This document shows, piece by piece, positions 41,826 to 50,941 of a DNA stretch of 64,000 nucleotides. The DNA is from Pseudomonas svalbardensis. GTDB lineage: Bacteria; Pseudomonadota; Gammaproteobacteria; Pseudomonadales; Pseudomonadaceae. The position numbers were made by a program, and so were the translations under genes. The stretch is from contig NZ_CP125619.1 of the NCBI RefSeq assembly GCF_030053115.1, positions 1,179,001 through 1,243,000 of the forward strand, written 5' to 3'. Position 1 is the stretch's first letter. The number at the start of each line of letters is the position of its first letter. The notes under the pieces were generated by a model. That model was given only the letters and a program-made list of their open reading frames with translations, was not told the origin of the DNA and made no database searches.

Positions 41826-42125
41826 ATGTTCGAGAAAATGCAGCGGGCGTTCTGGAAAGCGTTGACTCCGGACCTGATCGTGGATGAGCCGAAAGTGGTT
41901 GCTCAGCCTGTTTCTGGTCTGGCCCCGGAAATCGTCGCCGCACTGGGCGGAATGGATAACCTCAAGTCGCAGCAGCCGGTGGCACTGACCCGGGTTCGGG
42001 TGAAGTTGCGGGATGTTGGGCGGATGGATCGGCAGGCTTTAAATATGGCAGGTGTACCTGGAGTCATGGTGCTGGACGAAGGCGTTGTGCATTTGTTGAT
42101 GGGGTTGGTGGTCGCCGGACGTTAG
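41826..42125 (+). CDS. Small EIIB-like protein lacking the phosphorylated cysteine
   Basis: 99 residues, 2 bp after the fusion gene. Its core resembles EIIB: a Gly-Gly-x-Asn-Leu start (ALGGMDNLKSQQ), then VALTRVRVKLRD, LNMAGVPGVMVLDEGVVHLL. The position held by Cys28 in TreP (HCVTRL) is Ala53 here (VALTRV), so it cannot carry phosphate at this site. It may be a regulatory or structural partner, or a vestige. The family link is by motif only. Confidence 0.7.
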   Translation: MFEKMQRAFWKALTPDLIVDEPKVVAQPVSGLAPEIVAALGGMDNLKSQQPVALTRVRVKLRDVGRMDRQALNMAGVPGVMVLDEGVVHLLMGLVVAGR

Positions 42126-42142
42126 TTGATCAGCTTCAAGAA

Positions 42143-42307
42143 CCACCCCTCACCCCAGCCCTCTCCCCAACGGGGAGAGGGGGAAAGGGAGCTGATCTTC
42201 ATGGTTTTCAAGCCTGAGTTCGACTCGATTTCTCAGGTCGATGTAGCTCAAGAACAACTCGGTCAGTCCCCTCTACCCCCTAGGGAGAGGGTTAGGGTGA
42301 GGGGTGG
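42143..42307. repeat. 165-bp inverted-repeat element, CCACCCCTCACCC type
   Basis: Arms begin CCACCCCTCACCCCAGCCCT at 42143 and end with the near complement (AGGGTTAGGGTGAGGGGTGG) at 42307. The interior of about 90 bp also has short inverted repeats. It sits between the trehalose operon and the oxidase gene. The size, arms and lack of a gene resemble a small non-autonomous element. Confidence 0.75.
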
Positions 42308-42423
42308 CCTTTGAACTTGTCCCAGAACGCCGCGCCGCCCTTACTGTTTCTCAACCGCAGGTGTATCGTATTCGCCTTTTACAGGCCCCAGGCCTGTCGC
42401 TGATACGTGAGGTAGTTGAGTTC

Positions 42424-43800
42424 ATGTCCTTTACCCGTCGCCAAATCCTCGGTGGCCTGGCCGGTCTTGTTGTCGTTGGTGTCGGAGCGGGGGGCGCGTC
42501 GCGGTACTGGTTGGGCAAGATGGCCGACGCCGACGCGGGCCACGACTATGAGCTGATCGCCGCACCGCTGGACGTTGAACTGGTGGCCGGGCACAAGACC
42601 GAAGCTTGGGCCTTCGGCCCGTCGGCGCCGGGCACCGAGTTGCGCGTGCGTCAGGGCGAATGGCTGCGGGTACGTTTCATCAACCACCTGCCGGTGGCGA
42701 CCACCATTCACTGGCACGGCATCCGCCTGCCGCTGGAAATGGACGGGGTGCCCTACGTCTCGCAGCTTCCAGTGCTGCCAGGCGAATATTTCGACTACAA
42801 ATTCCGCGTGCCCGACGCCGGCAGCTACTGGTATCACCCGCATGTGAACAGCAGCGAAGAACTCGGACGCGGGCTGGTCGGCCCGTTGATCATCGAAGAG
42901 CGCGAGCCTACCGGCTTCAAGTACGAAAAGACTTTGAGCCTCAAGAGCTGGCACGTCGATGAAGAGGGCGCTTTTGTTGCGTTCAGCATTCCTCGCGAAG
43001 CGGCCCGTGGTGGCACGGCGGGGCGCCTGTCGACCATCAACGGTGTCTCGCAAGCGGTGATCGAGTTGCCCGCTGGGCAGATCACCCGGGTGCGCCTGCT
43101 CAACCTCGATAACACTCTGACTTACCGCCTCAACATTCCAGGCGTCGAAGCGCAGATCTACGCGCTGGACGGCAACCCGATCGAACCGCGCCCGTTGGGC
43201 AAGGAATACTGGCTCGGCCCGGGCATGCGTATCTGTCTGGCGATCAAGGCACCGCCGGCCGGTGAAGAACTGTCCCTGCGCAATGGCCCGGTACGACTGG
43301 GCACGTTCCGTTCGGTAGCGAACACCGATACACCGACCGAATGGCCACCCGCGTTGCCCGCCAACCCGGTGGCCGAGCCGGACCTGGCCAATGCCGAGAA
43401 ACTAAACTTCAATTTCGAATGGGTAGGCTCAGTGTCGGTGAACGTCGACAATGGCAAGCCGCCGAGCCTGTGGCAGATCAACGGCAAGGCCTGGGACATC
43501 ACCGACAAAACCTGCGCCGACCGCCCGATTGCCAAGCTCGAGAAGGGCAAGAGCTACATTTTTGAATTGAAGAACATGACTCAGTATCAACACCCGATTC
43601 ATCTGCACGGCATGAGCTTCAAGGTCATTGCCTCGAACCGGCACAAGGTCATACCGTACTTCACTGACACCTACTTGCTCGGCAAAAACGAGCGCGCGCA
43701 AGTCGCGCTGGTGGCGGATAACCCTGGGATCTGGATGTTCCACTGCCATGTGATCGACCACATGGAAACCGGCCTGATGGCCGCCATCGAGGTGGTGTGA
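42424..43800 (+). CDS. Tat-exported multicopper oxidase
   Basis: 458 residues. The twin-arginine signal is near the N-terminus (TRRQILGGLAG). Copper sites are complete: HWH (96-98), HPH (138-140), HPIHLH (390-395) and HCHVIDHM (440-447), which supply type 1, 2 and 3 copper ligands. Laccase/CueO-like; substrate unknown (phenols, metals or siderophores possible). No Met-rich insert of CueO is seen. ATG 42424 follows RBS-like GAGG. The stop codon overlaps the tadA start by 1 base. Confidence 0.9.
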   Translation: MSFTRRQILGGLAGLVVVGVGAGGASRYWLGKMADADAGHDYELIAAPLDVELVAGHKTEAWAFGPSAPGTELRVRQGEWLRVRFINHLPVATTIHWHGIRLPLEMDGVPYVSQLPVLPGEYFDYKFRVPDAGSYWYHPHVNSSEELGRGLVGPLIIEEREPTGFKYEKTLSLKSWHVDEEGAFVAFSIPREAARGGTAGRLSTINGVSQAVIELPAGQITRVRLLNLDNTLTYRLNIPGVEAQIYALDGNPIEPRPLGKEYWLGPGMRICLAIKAPPAGEELSLRNGPVRLGTFRSVANTDTPTEWPPALPANPVAEPDLANAEKLNFNFEWVGSVSVNVDNGKPPSLWQINGKAWDITDKTCADRPIAKLEKGKSYIFELKNMTQYQHPIHLHGMSFKVIASNRHKVIPYFTDTYLLGKNERAQVALVADNPGIWMFHCHVIDHMETGLMAAIEVV

Positions 43801-44297
43801 TGCGTCAGATACGCCCGACAGCAATCATCGACCGCAGCCGTGATCGTGACTTCATGCGCGAAGCCCTGACCCTGGCCGCCCAAGGCGCGGCGCTCGGTGA
43901 AGTGCCGGTGGGCGCGGTGCTGGTTCAGGATGGTGAAATCATCGGTCGGGGTTTCAATTGCCCGATCAGCGGTAATGATCCGAGCGCCCATGCCGAGATG
44001 GTCGCGATCCGCGCTGCCGCGTTGGCGGCCAGCAACTATCGTCTGCCCGGCAGCACGCTCTACGTGACGCTTGAGCCGTGCAGCATGTGCGCCGGGCTGA
44101 TCGTGCATTCGCGGATTGCGCGGGTGGTGTACGGGGCGCTGGAGCCGAAGGCCGGGATTGTGCAGAGCCAGGGGCAGTTTTTTACCCAGGGATTTTTGAA
44201 TCACCGGGTGCTGTATGAAGGCGGGGTGTTGGCTGAGGAATGCGGGGCGGTGTTGAGTGAGTTCTTCAAGGCCCGACGCGCAAAGCCTTCAGACTAG
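43800..44297 (+). CDS. tadA: tRNA-specific adenosine deaminase TadA
   Basis: 165 residues. Zinc deaminase motif HAE (64-66) with Glu66 as proton shuttle, and PCSMC (93-97) with the two zinc cysteines. It converts A34 of tRNA-Arg to inosine. The ATG shares its A with the last base of the upstream stop codon (TGATG), so translation is likely coupled. Confidence 0.95.
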   Translation: MRQIRPTAIIDRSRDRDFMREALTLAAQGAALGEVPVGAVLVQDGEIIGRGFNCPISGNDPSAHAEMVAIRAAALAASNYRLPGSTLYVTLEPCSMCAGLIVHSRIARVVYGALEPKAGIVQSQGQFFTQGFLNHRVLYEGGVLAEECGAVLSEFFKARRAKPSD

Positions 44298-44309
44298 ATA
44301 CAAAACCAA

Positions 44310-44399
44310 TGTGGGAGCGAGCCTGCTCGCGATAGCGATCTGTCATTCAACCTCATCGTTGACTGTCAGGCCTTCATCGCGAGCAGGCTCGCTCCCACA
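44310..44399. repeat. Inverted pair of REP sequences
   Basis: 23-bp REP copies at 44310-44332 (forward) and 44377-44399 (reverse), 44-bp spacer, between convergent tadA and cmoB. Confidence 0.9.
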
Positions 44400-44429
44400 G
44401 GTTTCTTCGGTGTTTGGGGGACTGTGACG

Positions 44430-45386
44430 CTACTTACGGGCGACGATCACGGCGCGCATCGGCGCCGGCAGCCCTTCAACCGTCTTGCTGTGATCTTCCG
44501 GGTCAAGGAAATCGCTCAGCGACTGATACTTCATCCACTCTGTCCCGCGCTGTTCCTCGACCGTCGTCACGCTCACGTCCACACAGCGAACATCCGTGAA
44601 CCCGGCCCGGCGCAGCCACAGCTCCAGCGCCGGTACTGACGGCAGGAACCACACGTTACGCATCTGCGCATAACGGTCTTCCGGCACCAATACCTGTTGC
44701 TGATCACCTTCAATCACCAGGGTCTCCAGCACCAACTCGCCGCCTTTGACCAGGCAATCCTTCAGCGCCAGCAAATGCTCGATCGGCGAGCGGCGGTGAT
44801 AGAACACCCCCATGGAAAACACCGTGTCGAAGCCTTCCATGTTCGGCGGCAGGTCTTCGAACGGGAACGGCAGGTGCCAGGCATTGGGTTCGGACAGGTA
44901 ACGCTGCACCGCCTGGAACTGACAGAAGAACAGCCAGTTCGGGTCGACACCAATCACGCTATCGGCCCCGGCGCCGAGCATGCGCCACATGTAGTAGCCA
45001 TTGCCGCAGCCGACATCGAGGATGCGTTTACCCTTCAGATCCAGATGCGGTGCAACCCGCGACCACTTCCAGTCCGAACGCCATTCAGTATCGACGTGCA
45101 CACCAAACAAATCGAACGGCCCTTTGCGCCACGGTGACAGTCCCATCAGCGCGATGCGCATTTGCGCACGGGTTTCGTCGTCGCAATCGGTGTCCAGCGT
45201 CAGGCCGTTAAGCAGATCGACTTCGCTCGGCTGAATCTTCGGTAAAGCGTCCAGCGCACTCTGCCAGCGCTCCAGATCGCCGTGACCCTTTTCCATTTTC
45301 TTGTCGAGCTGACGCTGCAGGGTGTTGGCCCAGTCGGCCAGCGGTGTGCCGGCCAGACGGCGGGCGAGGGGGGACAGATCAATCAT
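44430..45386 (-). CDS. cmoB: tRNA U34 carboxymethyltransferase CmoB
   Basis: 318 residues; transfers the carboxymethyl group of carboxy-SAM to hydroxyuridine-34 of tRNA to give cmo5U. The SAM motif I is [16 protein letters not shown] near residue 125. Overlaps the cmoA stop by 4 bases (ATGA), and cmoA makes its cosubstrate. Confidence 0.96.
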   Translation of the reverse strand: MIDLSPLARRLAGTPLADWANTLQRQLDKKMEKGHGDLERWQSALDALPKIQPSEVDLLNGLTLDTDCDDETRAQMRIALMGLSPWRKGPFDLFGVHVDTEWRSDWKWSRVAPHLDLKGKRILDVGCGNGYYMWRMLGAGADSVIGVDPNWLFFCQFQAVQRYLSEPNAWHLPFPFEDLPPNMEGFDTVFSMGVFYHRRSPIEHLLALKDCLVKGGELVLETLVIEGDQQQVLVPEDRYAQMRNVWFLPSVPALELWLRRAGFTDVRCVDVSVTTVEEQRGTEWMKYQSLSDFLDPEDHSKTVEGLPAPMRAVIVARK

Positions 45387-46126
45387 GGCAAGGCAATCAA
45401 CGAGGCAAAGTTAAGACACTGGAACCACGGCACGACTTTCGAGAACCCGGCGGCCAACAGGCGCTCACGGTGTTCTTCGAGGCTGTCGGGCTTCATGACG
45501 TTTTCGATGGCGCTGCGCTTTTGGGCGATCTCGAGTTCGCTGTAGCCGTTGGCGCGTTTGAACGCGACGTGCAGGTCAGTGAGCAGCGCATGTTCTTCAA
45601 GGTCGTTGAAGCGCAGCTTCTCCGACAGAATCAGCGCGCCACCGGGCAACAGCGATTGGTGGATACGCGAGAGCAACGCTGTGCGTTGCTCCGGGGCGAT
45701 GAATTGCAAGGTGAAGTTCAGCGCCACCACCGAGGCTGGCTGGAATTCGAGGGCCAGGATGTCGCCTTCGATCACTTCCACCGGCAGCAGCTCCTGGAAC
45801 ATCGAGTCCTGACCATTGAGGTACTCGCGGCAGCGTTCAACCATCGCCGCCGAGTTATCCACAGCGATGACACGGCAGCCGTCAGTGCGCACATGGCGAC
45901 GTAGCGCCTGCGTCACGGCGCCCAAGGACGAGCCGAGGTCGTAGAGCACGCTGTTGGGCTGGGCGAACTGCGCGGCGAGTACGCCGAGGTTTTCAACGAT
46001 GGTCGGATAACCCGGCACCGAGCGCTTGATCATGTCCGGGAACACCCGCACCACGTCCTCGTTAAAGGCGAAGTCAGGCACCTGGGCCAAAGGCTGGGCG
46101 AAAAGGCGATCGGGTTCTTTGCTCAC
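45383..46126 (-). CDS. cmoA: Carboxy-SAM synthase CmoA
   Basis: 247 residues; makes carboxy-SAM from SAM and prephenate. Motif [16 protein letters not shown] near residue 60 is the SAM-binding loop. I start it at GTG 46126 ([11 protein letters not shown]), the family N-terminus; longer in-frame starts add unconserved residues. First gene of cmoAB. Confidence 0.95.
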   Translation of the reverse strand: MSKEPDRLFAQPLAQVPDFAFNEDVVRVFPDMIKRSVPGYPTIVENLGVLAAQFAQPNSVLYDLGSSLGAVTQALRRHVRTDGCRVIAVDNSAAMVERCREYLNGQDSMFQELLPVEVIEGDILALEFQPASVVALNFTLQFIAPEQRTALLSRIHQSLLPGGALILSEKLRFNDLEEHALLTDLHVAFKRANGYSELEIAQKRSAIENVMKPDSLEEHRERLLAAGFSKVVPWFQCLNFASLIALP

Positions 46127-46321
46127 GGCGGTTCCAGCGGCATAAGTGGAAAAGGCCGGCATTTTAGCCAAATTGACGGGGGGATGCGCGGGTTGTCTGA
46201 TAAACCGTGGGGGATTTGCGAAGGGGGCAGATGGGGATTTGGCTGCAGAGAGCATGTGGAAAAGACAAATGAATGACCAAGTCGAGAAGCAAGACTTGGT
46301 CATTTATTGTTTAGAGCGAGA

Positions 46322-46807
46322 TCATCTAGGACGCATGAAAACATTGAGTTCGGCTTTGCCAGCGATGTGCAGCTCTTCGGTCCTGTTGTCTTTGCCTTTA
46401 AAGTCAAAGTTGATGAGGTAGCGCAATGCCTCGGAGTTGTTCTGGACTACTTCGACGGTAATAGTGCCGCTTTCGGGTTTGTATTGGTAAGCCGTCGTAA
46501 AGTCGGCGTTAGCTCCATTTTCATAATAAAAAAATGTCTCAAATGGAAAGTTTGAGTCTTTGGGTGAATAGGTGTCGGACTGAATGTCACTTGGGAAAAC
46601 AAACATCATCCCTTTTTTGGAATCGTTAAAGCCGTTTTCATAGCTTCGACCGATATAAGCAATCAAATTGCTGTTAGTGTCTTTGTCGAACTGGATGTTT
46701 TGAGTATGAAACTTTACGCGGTTTGAAACCTTGGCTTCAATATCGCAGTTGACGCTGACAAAGGGGTCTAAAGAAAGTGTCGAATTTTTGCTTTTAAAAA
46801 GACTCAT
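46322..46807 (-). CDS. AT-rich orphan gene of unknown function (161 aa)
   Basis: Starts at ATG 46807 (MSLFKSKNSTL). The predicted protein is beta-rich, polar, with many Asn, Lys, Ser, Tyr and Phe residues and no signal peptide or known motif. Base composition (roughly 40 percent GC or less by eye) and codon use differ strongly from the GC-rich neighbours, which suggests recent transfer. Its neighbours (cmoA and YhhN) are core genes. Confidence 0.65.
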   Translation of the reverse strand: MSLFKSKNSTLSLDPFVSVNCDIEAKVSNRVKFHTQNIQFDKDTNSNLIAYIGRSYENGFNDSKKGMMFVFPSDIQSDTYSPKDSNFPFETFFYYENGANADFTTAYQYKPESGTITVEVVQNNSEALRYLINFDFKGKDNRTEELHIAGKAELNVFMRPR

Positions 46808-46958
46808 GATTTTCTTCCTTGGTTTACGCTCGTGGTTGGATAACGCCACTGGGAGAGTAAGTGGGTTAGAAAATCTGAGCTACTGTCAGAGCTGACAGGT
46901 TTTTATAACTTTTCGAGATGGTTTATCGATTTTATGGTTATGAAACCTGGCTAAGTTG

Positions 46959-47591
46959 CTATTTGTCCTTATTAAATGCCGAGGCTGCGATACCCCATTG
47001 TCCCAGCCAGTAGCTGAGGATGATGACGTAAGGTGCGGCATGGAACGGCGCAACAAACCGGTTGATGCCAATCACGCTGTCCGAAAACACAAACGCCACC
47101 GCACCTGCGGCCGCCAGCAGCGCCGAGCGTTTGGGCACGTCAGTGCCGAGTCGAGCCAGCGCCCGCCAAAGCATGGCGCTGATGGCCAGACCGTAGACGA
47201 TCACCGGGATGAGCAGCGGACCCAGCCCATTGGAAATCAAGATCCCCAACAACACCGCGCCGACGCTCAAAGCGATGATCAGCGGTAACGGCGCCACCCG
47301 CCGGCAATCGCTCAAATAGGCTTTCAGATACGCCAAGTGGGCGACCAAAAACGCCCCAAGACCAAACACAAACAAATCCCCCGGCCACGCCAGCAACACA
47401 TCGCCGAGCAGGGAGAAAATCAATCCAAGGCTGATCCAGCGGCGGTACTCGCTGGGCGGTGCGTCGTGCAACCAACCGAGCAGCGCCAATACTGGCAGCG
47501 GCTTGACCAGCAGGCAGAGCAACGCAGCGTGCACGCTCACGCCGTAGAGAAAGGTCACCGCGCCCATCAGCGCCAGAATCAGCCAGCCCAC
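46959..47591 (-). CDS. YhhN/TMEM86-family membrane protein (putative lysoplasmalogenase)
   Basis: 210 residues with about seven to eight hydrophobic segments and the family motifs LLGDVLLAWP and FSDSVIGINRF with conserved Asp residues. Some relatives hydrolyse lysoplasmalogen. The start is 2 bp after the stop of the chagasin-like gene, so both are one transcript. Confidence 0.83.
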   Translation of the reverse strand: MGWLILALMGAVTFLYGVSVHAALLCLLVKPLPVLALLGWLHDAPPSEYRRWISLGLIFSLLGDVLLAWPGDLFVFGLGAFLVAHLAYLKAYLSDCRRVAPLPLIIALSVGAVLLGILISNGLGPLLIPVIVYGLAISAMLWRALARLGTDVPKRSALLAAAGAVAFVFSDSVIGINRFVAPFHAAPYVIILSYWLGQWGIAASAFNKDK

Positions 47592-47593
47592 GA

Positions 47594-47986
47594 TCAGTTA
47601 ACCGAGATCGCGCAGTCGAAGGTTTCCACTGCCGGTACTTCCGGTGCCCATGGCTGTGAGTAGGTCAGGCGCAAACGGCCCGTGCCAGCGGCGAAGGACT
47701 GGAAGCGCCAGGTCGAGAGGCCGGCGCTGCCGACGATCCCCGCGTCTTGCGGATTGCTGTAGACCTCGGGGCTGAGCGCGCGCAATACGCCACCGGCCGA
47801 ATCCTGGATCGCCCAGCGATAACCCGTGGTCGGGTTGCTTGGCAGGGTCAGGATCAGGTTTTGCCCGCTGTGCAGTTTTACCGGGCATTCGCTTTGTTTT
47901 TCCACGGTCACGTTCTGTTTCGGTTGCGTGGCGCACGCGGCCAGCAAGGAGAGGGCGAGGGGGACAAACACGCGGGTGGGGGACAT
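47594..47986 (-). CDS. Lipoprotein chagasin-like cysteine-protease inhibitor (I42 family)
   Basis: 130 residues with a lipoprotein signal (LLAACATQ). The I42 inhibitor loop motifs are seen: NPTTGYRW near residue 58 and GRLRLTYSQPW near 107. Inhibits papain-type proteases in relatives, and Pseudomonas aeruginosa Icp is adjacent to asrA as here (established knowledge). ATG 47986. Confidence 0.88.
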   Translation of the reverse strand: MSPTRVFVPLALSLLAACATQPKQNVTVEKQSECPVKLHSGQNLILTLPSNPTTGYRWAIQDSAGGVLRALSPEVYSNPQDAGIVGSAGLSTWRFQSFAAGTGRLRLTYSQPWAPEVPAVETFDCAISVN

Positions 47987-48110
47987 AAGGTCAGTGGCTC
48001 CGGCGTTCACGACGAACGGCGAGCATAACTGAAGATGAGACAAAGTGTGACGGCGACAGGGAGTCATCGTCATCAGTGCCGACGCCTTCGTCGGAACGCC
48101 GCCCGGAGCC

Positions 48111-48164
48111 GGCTCGCTCCCACAATGGATTGCGATAACCCTGTGGGAGCGAGCCTGCTCGCGA
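48111..48164. repeat. REP pair, one copy partial
   Basis: Partial reverse copy GGCTCGCTCCCACA (48111-48124) and full forward copy TGTGGGAGCGAGCCTGCTCG plus CGA (48142-48164), between the Lon-type gene and the inhibitor gene. Confidence 0.85.
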
Positions 48165-48192
48165 AAGCAGTGGTGCAGGCGCTAGATGATTA

Positions 48193-50610
48193 TCAGAACA
48201 ATATCTTCGCCACATCCGCAAACCGCTTGGCAAAGTGCACGGTAATGCCTTCCTTCAGATAATCCGGCAATTCTTCAAAGCTACCGCGATTAGGCTCCGG
48301 CAGGATCAACTCGAAGATCTTTTGCCGCCGCGCTGCAATCACCTTCTCGCGCACTCCGCCAATCGGCAGTACATGCCCGGTCAGCGTCAGTTCGCCGGTC
48401 ATGGCGATGCCTTTTTTCGGCGCCTGGTTTCGGGCGAGCGAGAGCAGGGCGCTGGCCATGGTTACGCCAGCACTTGGGCCGTCTTTCGGGGTGGCGCCTT
48501 CCGGGACGTGCAAGTGGACGAAGGCTTCGTCGAAGAACTTCGGATCACCGCCGAAAGACTTCAGGTTGGAACTGACGTAGCTGTAGGCGATTTCCGCCGA
48601 CTCCTTCATTACATCGCCCAATTGCCCGGTGAGTTTGAAGCCACGATTCAGGGTGTGAATGCGCGTGGCTTCGATCGGCAAGGTCGCGCCGCCCATGCTG
48701 GTCCAGGCCAGCCCGGTGATGACGCCGGTACCGGACAGCACTTGCTCATTGCGGAAGACTGGATGGCCGAGTGAGGATTCGAGGTCTTTCGGGCCGAGCT
48801 TGATCACCGCTTTCGGCTCGTCGATCAGTTTCACAACGGCTTTGCGCACCAGTTTGCCCAGTTGTTTTTCCAACTGCCGCACGCCGGCTTCACGGGCGTA
48901 TCCGTCGATCAACGCTTTGAGGGCGCTGTCGCTGATACTCAGGCTGCCTTTGGACACGCCGGCCTTTTCCAGTTGCTTGGGCCACAGGTGACGCTTGGCG
49001 ATGGCGATTTTTTCTTCGGTGATGTAACCCGACAGGCGAATCACTTCCATCCGGTCCAGCAACGGGCCGGGGATCGAGTCCAGGGTGTTGGCGGTGCAGA
49101 TGAACAGCACTTTCGACAGGTCCAGACGCAAGTCCAGGTAGTGGTCGAGGAATTCGACGTTCTGCTCCGGGTCGAGGGTTTCCAGCAGAGCCGAGGCCGG
49201 GTCGCCCTGGTAGCTCTGGCCCATCTTGTCGATCTCGTCGAGCATGATCACCGGGTTCATCACTTCGACATCTTTCAACGCATGGACGAGTTTGCCCGGC
49301 TGCGCGCCGATGTAGGTGCGGCGATGGCCCTTGATCTCGGCTTCGTCGCGCATGCCTCCGAGGCTGAAGCGGTAGAACGGCCGACCGAGGGATTCGGCGA
49401 TGGATTTGCCGACACTGGTTTTACCTACGCCCGGCGGGCCGACCAGCAGCACGATGGAGCCGCTGATCTCGCCTTTGTAGGCCCCGACCGCGAGGAACTC
49501 GAGGATGCGGTCCTTGATGTCGTCGAGGCCGGCATGGTGTTTGTCCAACACCTTGCGTGCGTGCTTGAGGTCAAGTTTGTCCTCGCCGTACACGCCCCAC
49601 GGCACCGAGGTTGCCCAGTCGAGGTAGTTGCGGGTGACCGCATACTCCGGCGAACCGGTTTCGAGGATCGACAGCTTGTTCATTTCCTCTTCGACGCGTT
49701 TTTGCGCTTGAGCGGGCAGAACCTTGCCTTCCAGGCGCTGTTCGAACTGCTCGATGTCGGCGCTGCGGTCGTCCTTGGTCAGGCCCAGCTCTTGCTGGAT
49801 GACCTTGAGTTGTTCCTTGAGGAAGAACTCGCGCTGATGCTCGCCGATCTTGCGGTTAACTTCGGCGGAAATCTCTTTTTGCAGGCGCGCGACTTCGACT
49901 TCCTTGCGCAACATCGGCAGGACTTTTTCCATGCGTTTGAGCATGGGCACGCAGTCGAGCACTTCTTGCAGCTCGCTGCCGGTGGCCGACGTGAGGGCGG
50001 CGGCGAAGTCGGTCAGCGGCGACGGATCGTTGGGACTGAAGCGGTTGAGGTAATTCTTCAGCTCTTCGCTGTACAGCGGATTGAGCGGCAGCAGTTCCTT
50101 GATCGCGTTGATCAGCGCCATGCCGTAGGCCTTGACCTCGTCGGTCGGCTCGGTGGGCTGGTGCGGGTATTCGACTTCTACCAGGTACGGCGGGCGATGG
50201 TGCTTGAGCCAGGTGCGGATGCGCACGCGAGTCAGGCCTTGGGCGACGAATTGCAGTTTGCCGTTTTCGCGACTGGCGTGATGCACCTTGACCAGCGTGC
50301 CGTAGAGCGGCAGGGCCGAGGTGTCGAAATGACGCGGATCTTCCTGGGGCGTGTCCATGTAGAACAGGGCCAGGGAGTGGTGATCGGATTTGCTCACCAG
50401 GTCCAGCGTTTCAGCCCACGGTTCTTCATTGACGATGACCGGCAGTACTTGGGCCGGGAAGAACGGGCGGTTGTGGATCGGGATGATGTAGACCTTGTCC
50501 GGCAGGTTCTGGCCTGGCAGGGCGAGGCCTTTGCCGGTGGAGTGGTGTTCGGCGTTCTCTGGGTCGGCGTATTCGCTCGGGTCTTCAGGGAATTCTTGCT
50601 GGTCGCTCAT
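48193..50610 (-). CDS. Second Lon-type ATP-dependent protease, AsrA-like
   Basis: 805 residues: N-terminal Lon substrate domain (about 38-235), coiled coil, AAA+ module with Walker A GPPGVGKT near residue 392 and Walker B VIMLDEIDK, and protease domain with the Ser/Lys dyad (PKDGPSAG and GGVREK). The order with the inhibitor and YhhN genes matches P. aeruginosa PA0779 (asrA), which is distinct from lon beside clpX. AsrA there raises the heat-shock response after tobramycin. Start ATG 50610 follows a sigma-32-type promoter. Confidence 0.92.
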   Translation of the reverse strand: MSDQQEFPEDPSEYADPENAEHHSTGKGLALPGQNLPDKVYIIPIHNRPFFPAQVLPVIVNEEPWAETLDLVSKSDHHSLALFYMDTPQEDPRHFDTSALPLYGTLVKVHHASRENGKLQFVAQGLTRVRIRTWLKHHRPPYLVEVEYPHQPTEPTDEVKAYGMALINAIKELLPLNPLYSEELKNYLNRFSPNDPSPLTDFAAALTSATGSELQEVLDCVPMLKRMEKVLPMLRKEVEVARLQKEISAEVNRKIGEHQREFFLKEQLKVIQQELGLTKDDRSADIEQFEQRLEGKVLPAQAQKRVEEEMNKLSILETGSPEYAVTRNYLDWATSVPWGVYGEDKLDLKHARKVLDKHHAGLDDIKDRILEFLAVGAYKGEISGSIVLLVGPPGVGKTSVGKSIAESLGRPFYRFSLGGMRDEAEIKGHRRTYIGAQPGKLVHALKDVEVMNPVIMLDEIDKMGQSYQGDPASALLETLDPEQNVEFLDHYLDLRLDLSKVLFICTANTLDSIPGPLLDRMEVIRLSGYITEEKIAIAKRHLWPKQLEKAGVSKGSLSISDSALKALIDGYAREAGVRQLEKQLGKLVRKAVVKLIDEPKAVIKLGPKDLESSLGHPVFRNEQVLSGTGVITGLAWTSMGGATLPIEATRIHTLNRGFKLTGQLGDVMKESAEIAYSYVSSNLKSFGGDPKFFDEAFVHLHVPEGATPKDGPSAGVTMASALLSLARNQAPKKGIAMTGELTLTGHVLPIGGVREKVIAARRQKIFELILPEPNRGSFEELPDYLKEGITVHFAKRFADVAKILF

Positions 50611-50941
50611 GGGGCACCTGCGCAATTGGGTATGGGTGTTAGATGGGGCAGGTGGGGGGTGGTTTCAATGGCGATGGATATTTCAGGGTGTGTTCAGGAT
50701 TTTGACAGGTCATTGCCCGATAGGACGTGCGTCCCGTCTTCAGTTTTTTCATTCGTGGTCGATAACTTATACAGAAGCTAACTTGTTGCATAAGTTTTGG
50801 CCGGGCGAGCGGTCATCTGTCATGTACTATTCAGTGATGGCACTTGGCCTTAATTCAGGCATCATCCGCTTCGTGTCGGGCTTCAGTACGATCCTATCGC
50901 CAAGGCAGGCCATTTCGACTCCCTGACTTTTTTGGAAGCCC
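50611..50941. other. 331-bp divergent intergenic region
   Basis: Left part: sigma-32 promoter of the Lon-type gene (minus). Right part should hold the promoter for the four-gene unit at 50942. I see AT-rich patches (50757-50800) and a TACTAT hexamer (50825-50830) but no matching -35. Confidence 0.4.
50641..50668 (-). promoter_or_regulatory. Sigma-32-type heat-shock promoter of the Lon-type gene
   Basis: On the minus strand TTGAAA (50668-50663), 14-nt spacer, CCCCATCT (50648-50641). This fits the RpoH consensus (CTTGAAA, N11-16, CCCCATNT) closely. It lies about 31 bp before the ATG. Confidence 0.8.

Noticed and set aside
48862..50781. 639-codon open frame on the plus strand
   Set aside because: Antisense to the Lon-type gene, which carries intact Walker and Ser/Lys motifs.
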